Below the pieces are notes generated by a model. That model had not been told where the DNA came from, made no database searches, and saw nothing but the letters and a program-made list of their open reading frames with translations. The position numbers and the translations under genes were made by a program. From Saprospirales bacterium (lineage in GTDB: Bacteria; Bacteroidota; Bacteroidia; Chitinophagales; Saprospiraceae): a stretch of 64,000 bases of DNA. The stretch is taken from positions 124,001-188,000 of the forward strand of contig JADJTT010000003.1 of the NCBI GenBank assembly GCA_016711045.1, in the 5' to 3' direction. Of the stretch, positions 45,008 to 54,585 are shown one piece after another (position 1 is the first letter of the stretch; every line of letters starts with the position of its first letter).

Positions 45008-45733
45008 ATGAGATACGAATACAAATATATCATCCCCTACTCCAAGCTCCACAAACTGCGCGAAATGATGCAGCCCTTCATGCAATTGGATAAGTATGCG
45101 CAGCAGAACGGAGGGGAGTATACGGTGCGGAGCATCTACTTCGACACACCGGAATTGGGGTGTTATCTCGATAAGATCGCCGGAGTGAAAAGGCGCAACA
45201 AAGTCCGCCTACGGGGGTATAATGCCGGAGGGAATGGAGATAATGTGTTTTTTGAAATAAAGAAGAAAGTGGATGAGCCGCTCTTGAAAAACCGGGCATC
45301 CATGACGTTTGATGAAGCCCTGAATATATTACAGGGCCAACCCATGGAAAATGGGGTTGCCCCCGATAATGTCCGCCGGTTTCTCTATCACCTGTACGCA
45401 CGCCGGATGCAACCGGTAGTGACGGTGGTGTATGAAAGAGAGCCATTTCAATCCCTCTTGAAAGACCGGGATAACGATCTGCGCATTACCTTTGACAAAA
45501 ACCTGCGGGCTGTGCCTTACCCGACCCTGGAGGAGCTGTACAAAGAGGAATCCGCACGACCGATAGACGCAGCCAATTTTATTATGGAAGTGAAATTCAA
45601 TCGCTATTTGCCGACGTGGGTTAAAACGGTCGTCGCCAGCTTCGGCCTGACCAAAGGCCCCGCCTCCAAATATGCGATGAGTGTGGAAGCTCTGGGTCTG
45701 GGAAGGGTCAGGCCTTTTAGAAGTAAAAAATGA
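45008..45733 (+). CDS. VTC-domain (polyphosphate polymerase-type) protein
   Basis: 241 residues from the ATG at 45008. The VTC tunnel-fold pattern is visible: RYEYKYIIPYSKLHKLREMM, YTVRSIYFDTPELGCYLDK, RRNKVRLRGY, FFEIKKKVDEPLLKNRASM and, near the end, NFIMEVKFNRYLPTWVK. The basic residues R and K in RLRGY and EIKKK and the glutamate of MEVKF match the family active site. In eukaryotes this domain makes polyphosphate; bacterial members next to CotH and DUF4956 have no settled role. Its stop is one base before the DUF4956 start, implying coupled translation. Confidence 0.92.
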   Translation: MRYEYKYIIPYSKLHKLREMMQPFMQLDKYAQQNGGEYTVRSIYFDTPELGCYLDKIAGVKRRNKVRLRGYNAGGNGDNVFFEIKKKVDEPLLKNRASMTFDEALNILQGQPMENGVAPDNVRRFLYHLYARRMQPVVTVVYEREPFQSLLKDRDNDLRITFDKNLRAVPYPTLEELYKEESARPIDAANFIMEVKFNRYLPTWVKTVVASFGLTKGPASKYAMSVEALGLGRVRPFRSKK

Positions 45734-45734
45734 T

Positions 45735-46424
45735 ATGCTAGAAGACTTTCAGCTAATAGACCTATTCCGACCCTCCATCTTCGACTTCGCGGCCAACCTG
45801 TTTGTGTCGCTGGGGTGCGGGCTGTTGATCGCGTTGGTGTACCGGTTTACCTACAAGGGCGCCAGCTACTCGTCGTCGTATGTCAATTCGCTGGTCTTGC
45901 TGAGCCTTATCACGACTGTGGTCATTTTGGTCATCGGCAACAACCTGGCGCGCGCGTTCGGCCTGGTGGGCGCGATGTCGATCATCCGTTTCCGCACCGC
46001 GGTGCGCGATGTGCAGGATATCGTGTTCATCTTCTTCTCTCTCTGCATCGGTATGGCCGCCGGCGTGGGACTCAACTCCGTAGCCATCATCGGCACGATC
46101 TTCATTTCGCTCATTATCATCCTGCTCGATACCACCGGGTTTGGACGTCCACCCCAGATCAAGCACCTGCTTCAGCTCACCTACTCCGCCTCCCCGGAGA
46201 CTGAACGGGCCCTGCAAGAAGTATTGAAAAAATACTGCCGCCGCATCCAGCTCATGAACCTCCGCCAACTGGCCGACCGCGACGAGGTCGATGCCTTTTA
46301 CCACCTCAGTATCCGCTTTCGAAAAAAAGAGAATGACCTCGTGCAAGCGCTACGCGAAATAGCCTCCGTCTCTCAGGTGAATTTGTTTTTTGAAGAAGAA
46401 GGAGGTGGGGCGCCGGCAGTTTAG
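45735..46424 (+). CDS. DUF4956 membrane protein
   Basis: 229 residues from the ATG at 45735. Four hydrophobic helices occupy about 18-150: FAANLFVSLGCGLLIALVYR, SLVLLSLITTVVILVIGNNL, ARAFGLVGAMSIIRFRTAVR with DVQDIVFIFFSLCIGMAAGV, and SVAIIGTIFISLIIILLDTT. A cytoplasmic ferredoxin-like C-terminal domain follows. GLVGAMSIIRFRTAVRD is the hallmark of DUF4956 and recalls the MgtC/SapB group. It is a conserved partner of VTC-domain proteins and CotH kinases. Function unknown; possibly a channel or sensor for the CotH/VTC system. Confidence 0.92.
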   Translation: MLEDFQLIDLFRPSIFDFAANLFVSLGCGLLIALVYRFTYKGASYSSSYVNSLVLLSLITTVVILVIGNNLARAFGLVGAMSIIRFRTAVRDVQDIVFIFFSLCIGMAAGVGLNSVAIIGTIFISLIIILLDTTGFGRPPQIKHLLQLTYSASPETERALQEVLKKYCRRIQLMNLRQLADRDEVDAFYHLSIRFRKKENDLVQALREIASVSQVNLFFEEEGGGAPAV

Positions 46425-46431
46425 TTAACTT

Positions 46432-46535
46432 TTAAACCGCAAAGACGCAAAGGGCGCAAAGAGGTTAGGTTTTAACAATTACCTGGCTTTGTAATAGTAT
46501 CAGGCTCTTTGCGCCCTTAGCGCCTTTGCGGTAAA
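46432..46535. repeat. Inverted repeat of CGCAAAG words (copy 2)
   Basis: The left arm 46432-46462 and the right arm 46505-46535 are near-perfect complements. Both arms match the element at 18436-18537. It follows the DUF4956 stop. Confidence 0.82.
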
Positions 46536-46629
46536 TACAAAAAATGTCAAATATTATCCTACCAGCCTTTTCCCGTGCAGCCCCTTTCTCTTTTTCGTAT
46601 TTTTAGGAAACAAACAAAAGACCCTTAAA

Positions 46630-48777
46630 ATGAAAAAGACTGCCAACACCATCTCCTGCCTTTTCTTATTCCTCTTCGTCCTCCTCCAACCCCTTTCCGC
46701 GCAAAACAAACTCACTGTCATCAACCCGCAATGGGGATGGTGGGAGATAAACAATGGAACGATCGACGAAGCTGTTTACACCCTGAAACCCCAGGGACTC
46801 TATGTGGAAGTAGGGCTTTATTTCACCTTTTCCTGGCCCGAAAACCCTTACGATATCACCGACTCGCTGGAGATCGCATTCGACTTCAACCTGCCCAAGG
46901 AAGCCATTGTAACCGATTCGTGGCTGTGGGTGGGCGACCAGGCCGTACAGGCGGAAGTATGGGAGGTCTGGACGGCGCTGCAGACCTACGAGGAGATCGT
47001 AGACCGCCGGCAGGATCCCTCCATTTTATTCGAAAAACCCGAAGGGGGGCATCAACTCCGCATCTATCCCCTCGTGACCGGGGAATCGCGCAAAGTGAAG
47101 ATCAGCTACCTGCTCCCTGCCCAATGGACTCAAGAGGAAGTGATCGCTACCCTGCCAACCGAGTTTTTATCGACTTCCGAAAACCCGGTCAATAGTTTCC
47201 GGGTATTGCTCTATCCCGACCCCGCCTGGCAAAACTACCAGTTGAAGGGTGTGCCCGGATTGGCTTTCGAACCCCTTTATGACCCCGAATATGGACAGTG
47301 CCTGGAAGCCGTGATCCCCTATGGAAACTGGGGATGGCCCCTTAAATTAGTCATGGATACCCCCATCCAGCCCAACGGCCTCTTCGTCGGTCGCCATGCC
47401 GGGGTGGCGGGCAATGTGTATGAACTGGCCTACTTCCCCCAGACGCTCCCTCCCATCGAAAAAACAACCCACCTGATGGTGGCCGTGGAGTACAAAAACG
47501 GCAAATCAGATATGACCTTTCCGGAATTGTTGGCTACCCTTCGTGCCCAGTTGAAAACATACCTCGACGATACTGATTTTTTCAACCTGGCTATCGGCAA
47601 CAGCCAGACTATTTATACCGCTTCCCAAAACTGGATTCCGGCAGATGAAGCCTCCATCGACTTTGTGTTTAACGGCTTCACCCCGTCTACAGATGGGTCT
47701 AAAAAACCGCTGATCAACCTGCTCACCACCGCCGGCAACCTGATCGTCAATAATGGCGAAGGAGGCGAAATGCTGCTGGTTTCCAATACGGATGAATATT
47801 ATGCTCCCTGGTACGCCAATCCGGCCATGGAAACCTTTATGTCCCTGTTCCAGGGCGCTTTCCCCGTGCATATCTGCGACTATCAATCAAAAAACTTCAA
47901 CGAATATTGGGCTAATTGGTGGGATTTTGAGCCTTCTCATTATGGAAATGACATTTTCAATTCCTCGCTCTCCACCCTCACTGGGGGTACCTATTTCAAC
48001 CTTAGGGGCCAGGGCGTAGATTTCCAAACTAACCTGACCATCCTTTTATCCAACTACATCGAGGGCATACCCATCCTCTTCGACCTGGATGTCGATTTGA
48101 ATACCGGGTTTTCCTACCAGCGCTACCTGGTCAACTACCTGGGACAATCGGAGTACGCCCACCACCCTATCCTCCAGGTGGGCCGGTACGAGGGTGCCTT
48201 TCCCATGACAGTAGAGTTTTTCGCATTGGTCGATGGACAGCTCATTTCGGAAATCCTGACGGTAGAAGAAAACCAGGTCGTGGAGCTCGATACCCTGGCG
48301 CAGAAAGCCTGGGTAGGCAACCATTTTCAGTCGCAAGAGTCAACACAGAACGATCCGAATGAGATCAGTCAACTCGTCGACATGAGTATCGAAAACCGGG
48401 TGCTCAGCAAATACACCGCATTCATCGCGCTCGATCCGAACGTGGTGATCGAGCCTTGCTACATTTGCCCGTTAACGGGTCAGGGACCGGCCATAGTGGA
48501 GGTTGTAGAAGAAAAACCCGAAGGCAATGCACAATTGCAGGCGTTCCCGAATCCCTTCTCCCGGGAAGTCACCATTCAATTGGAGGGGATCGACGCACAA
48601 GAAGTCCGCATTTTCGACCATACCGGCCGCCTGGTCCGCATTCTGGAGCCGGCCCCTACCCTCTTGTGGGATGGGAGGAATGGAGATGGCGCGCTCCTGC
48701 CGGCCGGTTTGTATATCGTCGTAGTGATCGACGAGCGTGGAAAGGCGTATCATGTAAAACTGGTGAAAGGAGGGTGA
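46630..48777 (+). CDS. Secreted VIT-domain protein with T9SS sorting domain
   Basis: 715 residues with a signal peptide (MKKTANTISCLFLFLFVLLQ ... SAQ). Residues about 35-180 resemble a VIT domain (EIAFDFNLPKEAIVTDSWLW, TYEEIVDRRQDPSILF, LRIYPLVTGESRKVKISYLL). The central region is von-Willebrand-A-like in layout, but I see no intact MIDAS motif. The C-terminus is a T9SS domain (FPNPFSREVTIQLEGID ... VKLVKGG). VIT proteins usually mediate surface adhesion or complex assembly. It is convergent with the tolC-like gene, stops 2 bases apart. Confidence 0.86.
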   Translation: MKKTANTISCLFLFLFVLLQPLSAQNKLTVINPQWGWWEINNGTIDEAVYTLKPQGLYVEVGLYFTFSWPENPYDITDSLEIAFDFNLPKEAIVTDSWLWVGDQAVQAEVWEVWTALQTYEEIVDRRQDPSILFEKPEGGHQLRIYPLVTGESRKVKISYLLPAQWTQEEVIATLPTEFLSTSENPVNSFRVLLYPDPAWQNYQLKGVPGLAFEPLYDPEYGQCLEAVIPYGNWGWPLKLVMDTPIQPNGLFVGRHAGVAGNVYELAYFPQTLPPIEKTTHLMVAVEYKNGKSDMTFPELLATLRAQLKTYLDDTDFFNLAIGNSQTIYTASQNWIPADEASIDFVFNGFTPSTDGSKKPLINLLTTAGNLIVNNGEGGEMLLVSNTDEYYAPWYANPAMETFMSLFQGAFPVHICDYQSKNFNEYWANWWDFEPSHYGNDIFNSSLSTLTGGTYFNLRGQGVDFQTNLTILLSNYIEGIPILFDLDVDLNTGFSYQRYLVNYLGQSEYAHHPILQVGRYEGAFPMTVEFFALVDGQLISEILTVEENQVVELDTLAQKAWVGNHFQSQESTQNDPNEISQLVDMSIENRVLSKYTAFIALDPNVVIEPCYICPLTGQGPAIVEVVEEKPEGNAQLQAFPNPFSREVTIQLEGIDAQEVRIFDHTGRLVRILEPAPTLLWDGRNGDGALLPAGLYIVVVIDERGKAYHVKLVKGG

Positions 48778-48779
48778 TA

Positions 48780-49955
48780 TTAAATCCCGCTCCACACATA
48801 CAACTGCAATTGCAAAGCCGCCGCTTTTTGGTTCAGTTCTTCGATGTACAGGGCTGTCTGCCAGTAGTGGTCGTATTCGGCAAAAAACTCGGTGTAGCTT
48901 ATCTGTCCGGCGCTATAGGCTTTTTCCAGCAGGGCGAGGGTATTTAGGGTGCTGAATAGTGCCTGGAGCTCTTCCACCGCCTGCCGGGTGGCAGTAAGTT
49001 CCGCCACCAATTGCCGGAGCTTGCTTTGCAACGTCAAGGTCTGTGCCTGAGCTTCCTCGGCTACGTACAACTGCCGGGCTTTGGCCGCTTCTACGGCATT
49101 TTTATTTTCGAATAATGGAATACTTAATCCGGCATGAAACCCGAAGTAGAGCTGTCCGGCGTTGGTATCTTGCCGGTAGCCCGCTTCAAATTTTGGAAGA
49201 TTAAAGGCTTTTTGTAAGGAAATATACTGGGTGGCCATTTGAACCTGGTCTTCCCAAAAGTGCTGCTGTGGATGCCTGGTCATTATGCCGGTCAAAAACG
49301 TATCGTTTACAGCGACCTGAAGAGGCAGAGGCAGAAGGGTATCCGAAATCTCATACCCCTCTCCCCCATTTAACTCCGCCACAGTCAATAGCAGCGATTG
49401 CCGCTGCACCTCCAAAAGTTGTCGTTCGCTTTTCGCTCGTGCCACTTCACTGCGCACCCGGTTGGCTTCAAAAATGGTAGCTTCGCCTGCATCTAGTCTG
49501 GTTTTGGAAACCTGCTCCAGTTTTACCAGCATGTCTTCCCGCTGTTTCAGGATCTTCAATTTGCGGTTGACCCCGATCAATGCGGCATACACGCCTGCTG
49601 CGTTGCTAAAAATAGCCAGCTTTGTCTGTCCGAGTGTGGCTTCTGTTTGGGATGCCGAGAGATGGGCGATATCTTTTTTTCGCGCGTACGTAGTTGGGTA
49701 ATCAAAAGACTGCGTCAGTAGCATTTCGGAATAATTGCCGATCGGACTGGAAAGGCGGTCATAGCTCACCGTGGGGTTAGAGAGATAGATGCCTGCATAG
49801 GCCTGCTTTTTGTCTGCCTCGGCTAGCTGCCCTGCCGAAATTAATTGTTGATTATTCGCCGAAATACTATCCAGAAAAGCGATAAATCCTTCCTGCGAAA
49901 AAGAAAAAGAAGGGAGCAACCAAAAGAGGACGTATAGCAATTTTTTATTTTTCAT
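48780..49955 (-). CDS. czcC: TolC/CzcC-type outer-membrane efflux protein
   Basis: About 391 residues from the ATG at 49955 (a GTG at 49964 is possible). A signal peptide is followed by two long coiled-coil repeats typical of outer-membrane efflux proteins (TQSFDYPTTYARKKDIAHLS and EANRVRSEVARAKSERQLLE). Its start overlaps the end of the RND pump gene. It would form the outer-membrane channel of the CzcCBA-type tripartite system and carry metal ions out of the cell. Confidence 0.9.
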   Translation of the reverse strand: MKNKKLLYVLFWLLPSFSFSQEGFIAFLDSISANNQQLISAGQLAEADKKQAYAGIYLSNPTVSYDRLSSPIGNYSEMLLTQSFDYPTTYARKKDIAHLSASQTEATLGQTKLAIFSNAAGVYAALIGVNRKLKILKQREDMLVKLEQVSKTRLDAGEATIFEANRVRSEVARAKSERQLLEVQRQSLLLTVAELNGGEGYEISDTLLPLPLQVAVNDTFLTGIMTRHPQQHFWEDQVQMATQYISLQKAFNLPKFEAGYRQDTNAGQLYFGFHAGLSIPLFENKNAVEAAKARQLYVAEEAQAQTLTLQSKLRQLVAELTATRQAVEELQALFSTLNTLALLEKAYSAGQISYTEFFAEYDHYWQTALYIEELNQKAAALQLQLYVWSGI

Positions 49956-52900
49956 TTTCAGCACGATTTATCAAAAAATAAACTGCGGGAATTACGAAAA
50001 TATTGAGCAAGGTAGAACTCAACAATCCGCCTAAAATAACTTTGGCCATGGGGCTTTGAATTTCATTGCCGGGATGGTCGCCCTGCAGGGCCAGCGGCAC
50101 CAGCGCCAACGCAGCAGTAAGGGCTGTCATGAGTATCGGACTCAGTCTTTCTACCGAACCTTCCAGAATGGCTTCGTGGAGCGGTTTATGTTGCTTTTTC
50201 AACAGGTTGTACCGGGCGATGAGCAAGATGCCGTTCCGGGTAGCAATACCAAGCAGGGTAATAAAACCGATAATTGCGGGAATACTGATAATGCCCGAAG
50301 TAGCCCATACGGTGAAAATGCCGCCTATTAAAGCCAAGGGTAGATTTATCAGGATAATAATGGCGGTAGAGAAATGCTTAAATTCTTGATAAAGAAGTAA
50401 AAAGATGATCAAAATAGAAAACAAAGAGGTGATGAGCAACACGCGGGAAGCCGCCGCTTCGCTCTCAAATTGTCCGCCGTATTCGATCCGGTAGCCTGGG
50501 GGCAAGGTAATATGCTGCGAAACCAAATCCTGAATTTCGTTCACTACGCCCCGCAGATCTCCTCCCTCCACATTGGCGGAGATAACCAGTTTGCGTTGCA
50601 CGTTTTCCCGGTTGATCGTGTTAGGTCCCGAACTCGATACGACATCCGCTACGAAATGAAGCGGCACTTTTCCACTGCCATTGTGGGTGTCCATCAATGC
50701 ATTCCGGATGGCTTCGATGGTCTTCCGGTTTTCGTCGTTAAACCGCACCACCAGGGCAAAGGCCCTGTTTTCCTCATACACCTCGGCCACCTGCTCTCCG
50801 GCCAGCGCCACATCCACAAAATTGGTAAACTCTTCAATGGAAATGCAGTATTTGGCCAGCATCTCCCGGCGGGGCTTAATCTGGATCTGCGGAATATCTA
50901 CCTGCTGCTCCACATTGAGGTCGATCAGCCCTTCGATATCCTGAATCTGGGTTTTCACCTCATTGGCAAGCGTGTACATCCGGGTCAGGTCGGTGCCGAA
51001 AAGTTTGATGGCAATATTTGCCCGAGTGCCCGACAGCATGTGGTCAATCCGGTGACCAATGGGCTGCCCGATGATGAAATTCATCCCGGGAATGCCGGAA
51101 AGTTGATGGCGAATTTCGTCGAAAAACGCTTCTTTGGATCGGTCTGCCAATTCAAAGGGCGCTTCAATTTCGGTGGTGTTGACCCCAAGCGCATGTTCGT
51201 CCAACTCGGCACGACCCGTTTTGCGGGCAGTCGTTCTGATCTCCGGAATGCGCAATAAGGCCTCTTCGGCAGCTTTGCCCAACTTGTCGGATTCTTCCAG
51301 GGAAATCCCGGGTAACGTAGTAGTCGTAATGACCAAAGACCCCTCGTTAAATTCGGGCAAAAAGCTGCGGCCCAAATTAGTCATCACAAAAAGCGAGCCT
51401 ATAAAAAGCCCGGCAGCCACTGCGGCCACCACCTTGGGGTATCGAAGTGCGCCGGACAACCAGTTGCCATAAATACCATTTAAAAACCGAACCAACCTGC
51501 TCTCGTCCGATTGCCGTGCCAGCATTTTTTCGTTGGTGAGCAGGTAGCTACACAGCACAGGCGTGAGGGTGATGGCTACGATAAGCGACGCAAACAGCGA
51601 CACAATAAAGGCCACTCCCAGCGGAATGAGCATCCGTCCTTCTATTCCACTCAAAAAGAATAAGGGTATAAACGCCACAATGATGATCAACGTGGCATTG
51701 ACAATGGAGGCCCGAATTTCTTTGGAGGCTTCGAAAACGACGGTGAGGGGGTTCCTGCGACTTCCAATTGGCAACAGGATGTTTTGCTTTAACCGCTTAT
51801 ACACATTATCCACGTCGATGATGGCATCGTCGACCAGGGCCCCGATGGCGATGGCCATGCCTCCCAGACTCATGGTGTTTATGGTGAATCCCAACAATTT
51901 TAAGCTCAATATGGCTACCAACAAAGAGATGGGAATAGCCAAAAGGGAAATAACCGTGGTCCGGAAATTCATCAAAAAAACAAACAAGACAATAATGACG
52001 AAAACCGAACCTTCCAGCAGCGATTTTTTCACGTTGTCGACCGCCGCTTCGATAAAAGTGGATTGCCGGAAAATATCCGTGCTGACGTGCACGCTCCCGG
52101 GCAAGGTAGCCTGCACCTCTGCAATGGCCACATCCAGCTTTTCCACGAGTTCGAGTGTGTTGGTGTTTGGCTGTTTTGTCACGGTAAGGATCACCGCAGG
52201 CTTGCCCTTTTCGGCAGCCATCCCGATTTGCGGAGCGGCGCCAAACGTCACCCGGGCCACATCTTCCAGTTTCACCGGAATATTATCAATGGCCTTGATA
52301 ACCGTCTTGCCTATATCGCGAATATTGCTGGTGCGGCCAATCCCTCTGATGATGTATTCATTGCCGTACTGGTTGATGATGCCCCCGTTGGCATTCTGAT
52401 TGCTCTTGCGAGCCGCCTCCATGACTTCGCCAAGGGAGATGTGGTAAAACTGCAGGCGTTGCGGATCGACCTGGATCTGGAACTGCTTGACCTCTCCGCC
52501 GATCACCACTACCTGAGCGACGCCCCCGATGGCGAGCAAACGGGGGCGCATCACCCAGTCGGCCATCGTCCGCAAGTCCATCGCATTTACGGTGTCGGAG
52601 GTCAGACTAATGAGCATTACCTCACCAAGCAAGGACGATTGCGGACCAAGCGTAGGCGACCCTACTCCTTCGGGAAGTTGCTCCTTCACACTGATCAGTT
52701 TTTCGCTGACTACCTGCCGGGCGATGTAAATATCGGTGCCCCACTCAAACTCAATCCACACCACCGAAAATCCTGTGGTGGAAGAGGAGCGCACCCGGCG
52801 CACATTCGTGGCCCCATTGACGGCCGTTTCAATGCGAAAAGTGACCAGGCGTTCTACCTCTTCGGGGGCCATGCCCTGCGCTTCGGTCATGACCACCACG

Positions 52901-53037
52901 GTAGGTGCGGTGAGATCGGGAAATACATCTACCTCCATCCGGGAAGCGACGAAAAGTCCTCCCAGGGTCAGCATGGCTGCAAAAACCATAACCAACATGC
53001 GGTTTTCGAGCGAATATCGAATGATCCTGTTTAGCAT
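49945..53037 (-). CDS. czcA: CzcA/CusA-family heavy-metal RND efflux pump
   Basis: 1030 residues with twelve expected membrane helices in the RND layout (helix 1 near 12-30, helices 2-6 near 340-520, helix 7 near 535, helices 8-12 near 870-1020). The N-terminus YSLENRMLVMVFAAMLTLGG and ASRMEVDVFPDLTAPTVVVM are typical of the HME-RND subfamily. GAMVDDAI-like GALVDDAIIDVDNVYKRL lies near helix 4 and carries the aspartates for proton relay. It exports divalent or monovalent metal cations; which one is not clear. It lies between the adaptor and the outer-membrane genes in one operon. Confidence 0.94.
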   Translation of the reverse strand: MLNRIIRYSLENRMLVMVFAAMLTLGGLFVASRMEVDVFPDLTAPTVVVMTEAQGMAPEEVERLVTFRIETAVNGATNVRRVRSSSTTGFSVVWIEFEWGTDIYIARQVVSEKLISVKEQLPEGVGSPTLGPQSSLLGEVMLISLTSDTVNAMDLRTMADWVMRPRLLAIGGVAQVVVIGGEVKQFQIQVDPQRLQFYHISLGEVMEAARKSNQNANGGIINQYGNEYIIRGIGRTSNIRDIGKTVIKAIDNIPVKLEDVARVTFGAAPQIGMAAEKGKPAVILTVTKQPNTNTLELVEKLDVAIAEVQATLPGSVHVSTDIFRQSTFIEAAVDNVKKSLLEGSVFVIIVLFVFLMNFRTTVISLLAIPISLLVAILSLKLLGFTINTMSLGGMAIAIGALVDDAIIDVDNVYKRLKQNILLPIGSRRNPLTVVFEASKEIRASIVNATLIIIVAFIPLFFLSGIEGRMLIPLGVAFIVSLFASLIVAITLTPVLCSYLLTNEKMLARQSDESRLVRFLNGIYGNWLSGALRYPKVVAAVAAGLFIGSLFVMTNLGRSFLPEFNEGSLVITTTTLPGISLEESDKLGKAAEEALLRIPEIRTTARKTGRAELDEHALGVNTTEIEAPFELADRSKEAFFDEIRHQLSGIPGMNFIIGQPIGHRIDHMLSGTRANIAIKLFGTDLTRMYTLANEVKTQIQDIEGLIDLNVEQQVDIPQIQIKPRREMLAKYCISIEEFTNFVDVALAGEQVAEVYEENRAFALVVRFNDENRKTIEAIRNALMDTHNGSGKVPLHFVADVVSSSGPNTINRENVQRKLVISANVEGGDLRGVVNEIQDLVSQHITLPPGYRIEYGGQFESEAAASRVLLITSLFSILIIFLLLYQEFKHFSTAIIILINLPLALIGGIFTVWATSGIISIPAIIGFITLLGIATRNGILLIARYNLLKKQHKPLHEAILEGSVERLSPILMTALTAALALVPLALQGDHPGNEIQSPMAKVILGGLLSSTLLNIFVIPAVYFLINRAENEK

Positions 53038-53048
53038 ATCCGTGAGGT

Positions 53049-54536
53049 TTAATGGGCGTGACTGTGCGCCGGCAAAGCCGAGGACATCGAAGCGAGTTTC
53101 ACCTGGTAAGATCCAACGGTCACAATCCGCTCCTTGGGTTTTAAACCCGAAAGAATCTCAATTGCGAGGCCGTTGTTCACCCCTGTTTTCACTTCCCTCT
53201 TTTCGAAGCTTTCGCCTTCTACTTGCACAAATACAAAGAAGTTGCCCTGTTCCTCCACCAGCGCACTAATGGGGATAGCAATGGCCGCTGCGGTGGGTTT
53301 TGCCAGCAAATACACCTCGATAAACGAGCCGGGAATTAGGGAGGCTGTATTATTCAATTCGAAAAAAACAGGAGCAGAATATTCGGAATTGCCGGCGTTT
53401 CGGCTGTAGGAGACCAGCTCCCCCCCCAGTTCCCGGGTATTGAATAATTTGCCGTCATAGGGCGTGATAAAATTGGCTTCCGTAATGCGGGGAAGGCAAT
53501 CCCAATGCGTCTGCGAAACATCCGCCCGAATGAGCAGGCGTTTGTTTTGGGCGATGGCGGCAAGCGGCATACCCGACTCCACAAACTGGCCGTCGGAAAC
53601 CAATACGCTTTTCAGGAAGCCTTTCATCGGGGCTGTGATCCTTTTGCGCTCGCCATCAAACCGGTTTTTGATATGGTCGAATGCCGTTTTGGCCTGCTCG
53701 TAGTTGGCTTTGGCTTCCAGGAAATCCTGTTCGCTCACGATCTTGTCGGCCACCAACGGCGCTATTCGGTCGTAATTGGCTTTGGCTTGCTCGTAGTCTG
53801 TTTTAAGTGCCGCGTAGCGCACCGAAATGTTATCTGCGTCCACTCCGTTACCTGTGAGGGAAAAGAGGTTGTCGCCCCGGTTTACCGTCATCCCCGATAC
53901 GATGGAATTGCCCGCGAAGGAAACTACTCCGGCGAAAGGCGCTATGATAGTGGTTTCGTCTCCACTGGCAGGCAAGATCTGTCCCGAAGTGTATATTACC
54001 TCCCCAAAGGGCCGCGGCTCAACAATCTCCACCATAAAATCGGTATTCCAGGCCTGTTCCTTGGTGTATTTGGTGACCCCGTTGGAAGGTTTCGGGCCCT
54101 GGAGTGCCGTGTAGGCTTCCTCCAAGGATGCAAATACCTGTATGCTGTCTATGGTAAAACGTTCGATACGCCCCTCCTTCTGCCACTCAAATATGAGCTG
54201 GCAGGTTCCTGCCACAGCCGGTACAAATACCGGTCGGAAGATCCCTGGCACTGTCGACACCCCTGATTGGGCGGAAACATCCTGGCCGTTTCCATGAAGG
54301 GTAACGGTCAGGAGCCCGGATGCAAAAGGTTTATAATCGCCAAGCTGAGTGAGGTGCGCCCCAAACCGGATGCTATCACCCACGATGAGGGGCGTGAATT
54401 CGACAAACAACTCTGCGGTGGGGGTATACAAGGTATATGCCAGCGATATTTCATCCTCGTGTACTTCCTCCAAATGTGGTTGGTTGCATGCCCCCCATAG
54501 GAGCACAGATGCAACCACGAGAAATACGTTTCTCAT
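53049..54536 (-). CDS. czcB: CzcB-type RND periplasmic adaptor
   Basis: 495 residues, a lipoprotein by its N-terminus (VLLWGACNQPH). An extra N-terminal beta domain (about 25-155; IVGDSIRFGAHLTQLGDYKP) precedes the adaptor core with barrel-sandwich halves (IIAPFAGVVSFAGNSIVSGM), a coiled-coil hairpin (about 225-295) and beta-barrel (ALVEEQGNFFVFVQVEGESF). The C-terminus HAHSHAH-like stretch (ALPAHSHAH) could chelate metal. It bridges the CzcA pump to the TolC-like channel. It is 11 bases from czcA. Confidence 0.91.
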   Translation of the reverse strand: MRNVFLVVASVLLWGACNQPHLEEVHEDEISLAYTLYTPTAELFVEFTPLIVGDSIRFGAHLTQLGDYKPFASGLLTVTLHGNGQDVSAQSGVSTVPGIFRPVFVPAVAGTCQLIFEWQKEGRIERFTIDSIQVFASLEEAYTALQGPKPSNGVTKYTKEQAWNTDFMVEIVEPRPFGEVIYTSGQILPASGDETTIIAPFAGVVSFAGNSIVSGMTVNRGDNLFSLTGNGVDADNISVRYAALKTDYEQAKANYDRIAPLVADKIVSEQDFLEAKANYEQAKTAFDHIKNRFDGERKRITAPMKGFLKSVLVSDGQFVESGMPLAAIAQNKRLLIRADVSQTHWDCLPRITEANFITPYDGKLFNTRELGGELVSYSRNAGNSEYSAPVFFELNNTASLIPGSFIEVYLLAKPTAAAIAIPISALVEEQGNFFVFVQVEGESFEKREVKTGVNNGLAIEILSGLKPKERIVTVGSYQVKLASMSSALPAHSHAH

Positions 54537-54585
54537 GACAAAAGATTAGAATAATTAGGAAAATAAATAACCTGGATCAGGATTG

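Noticed and set aside
52063..53034. Plus-strand frame of over 300 codons opposite czcA
   Set aside because: It is antisense to a well-conserved RND pump and has no recognisable domain.
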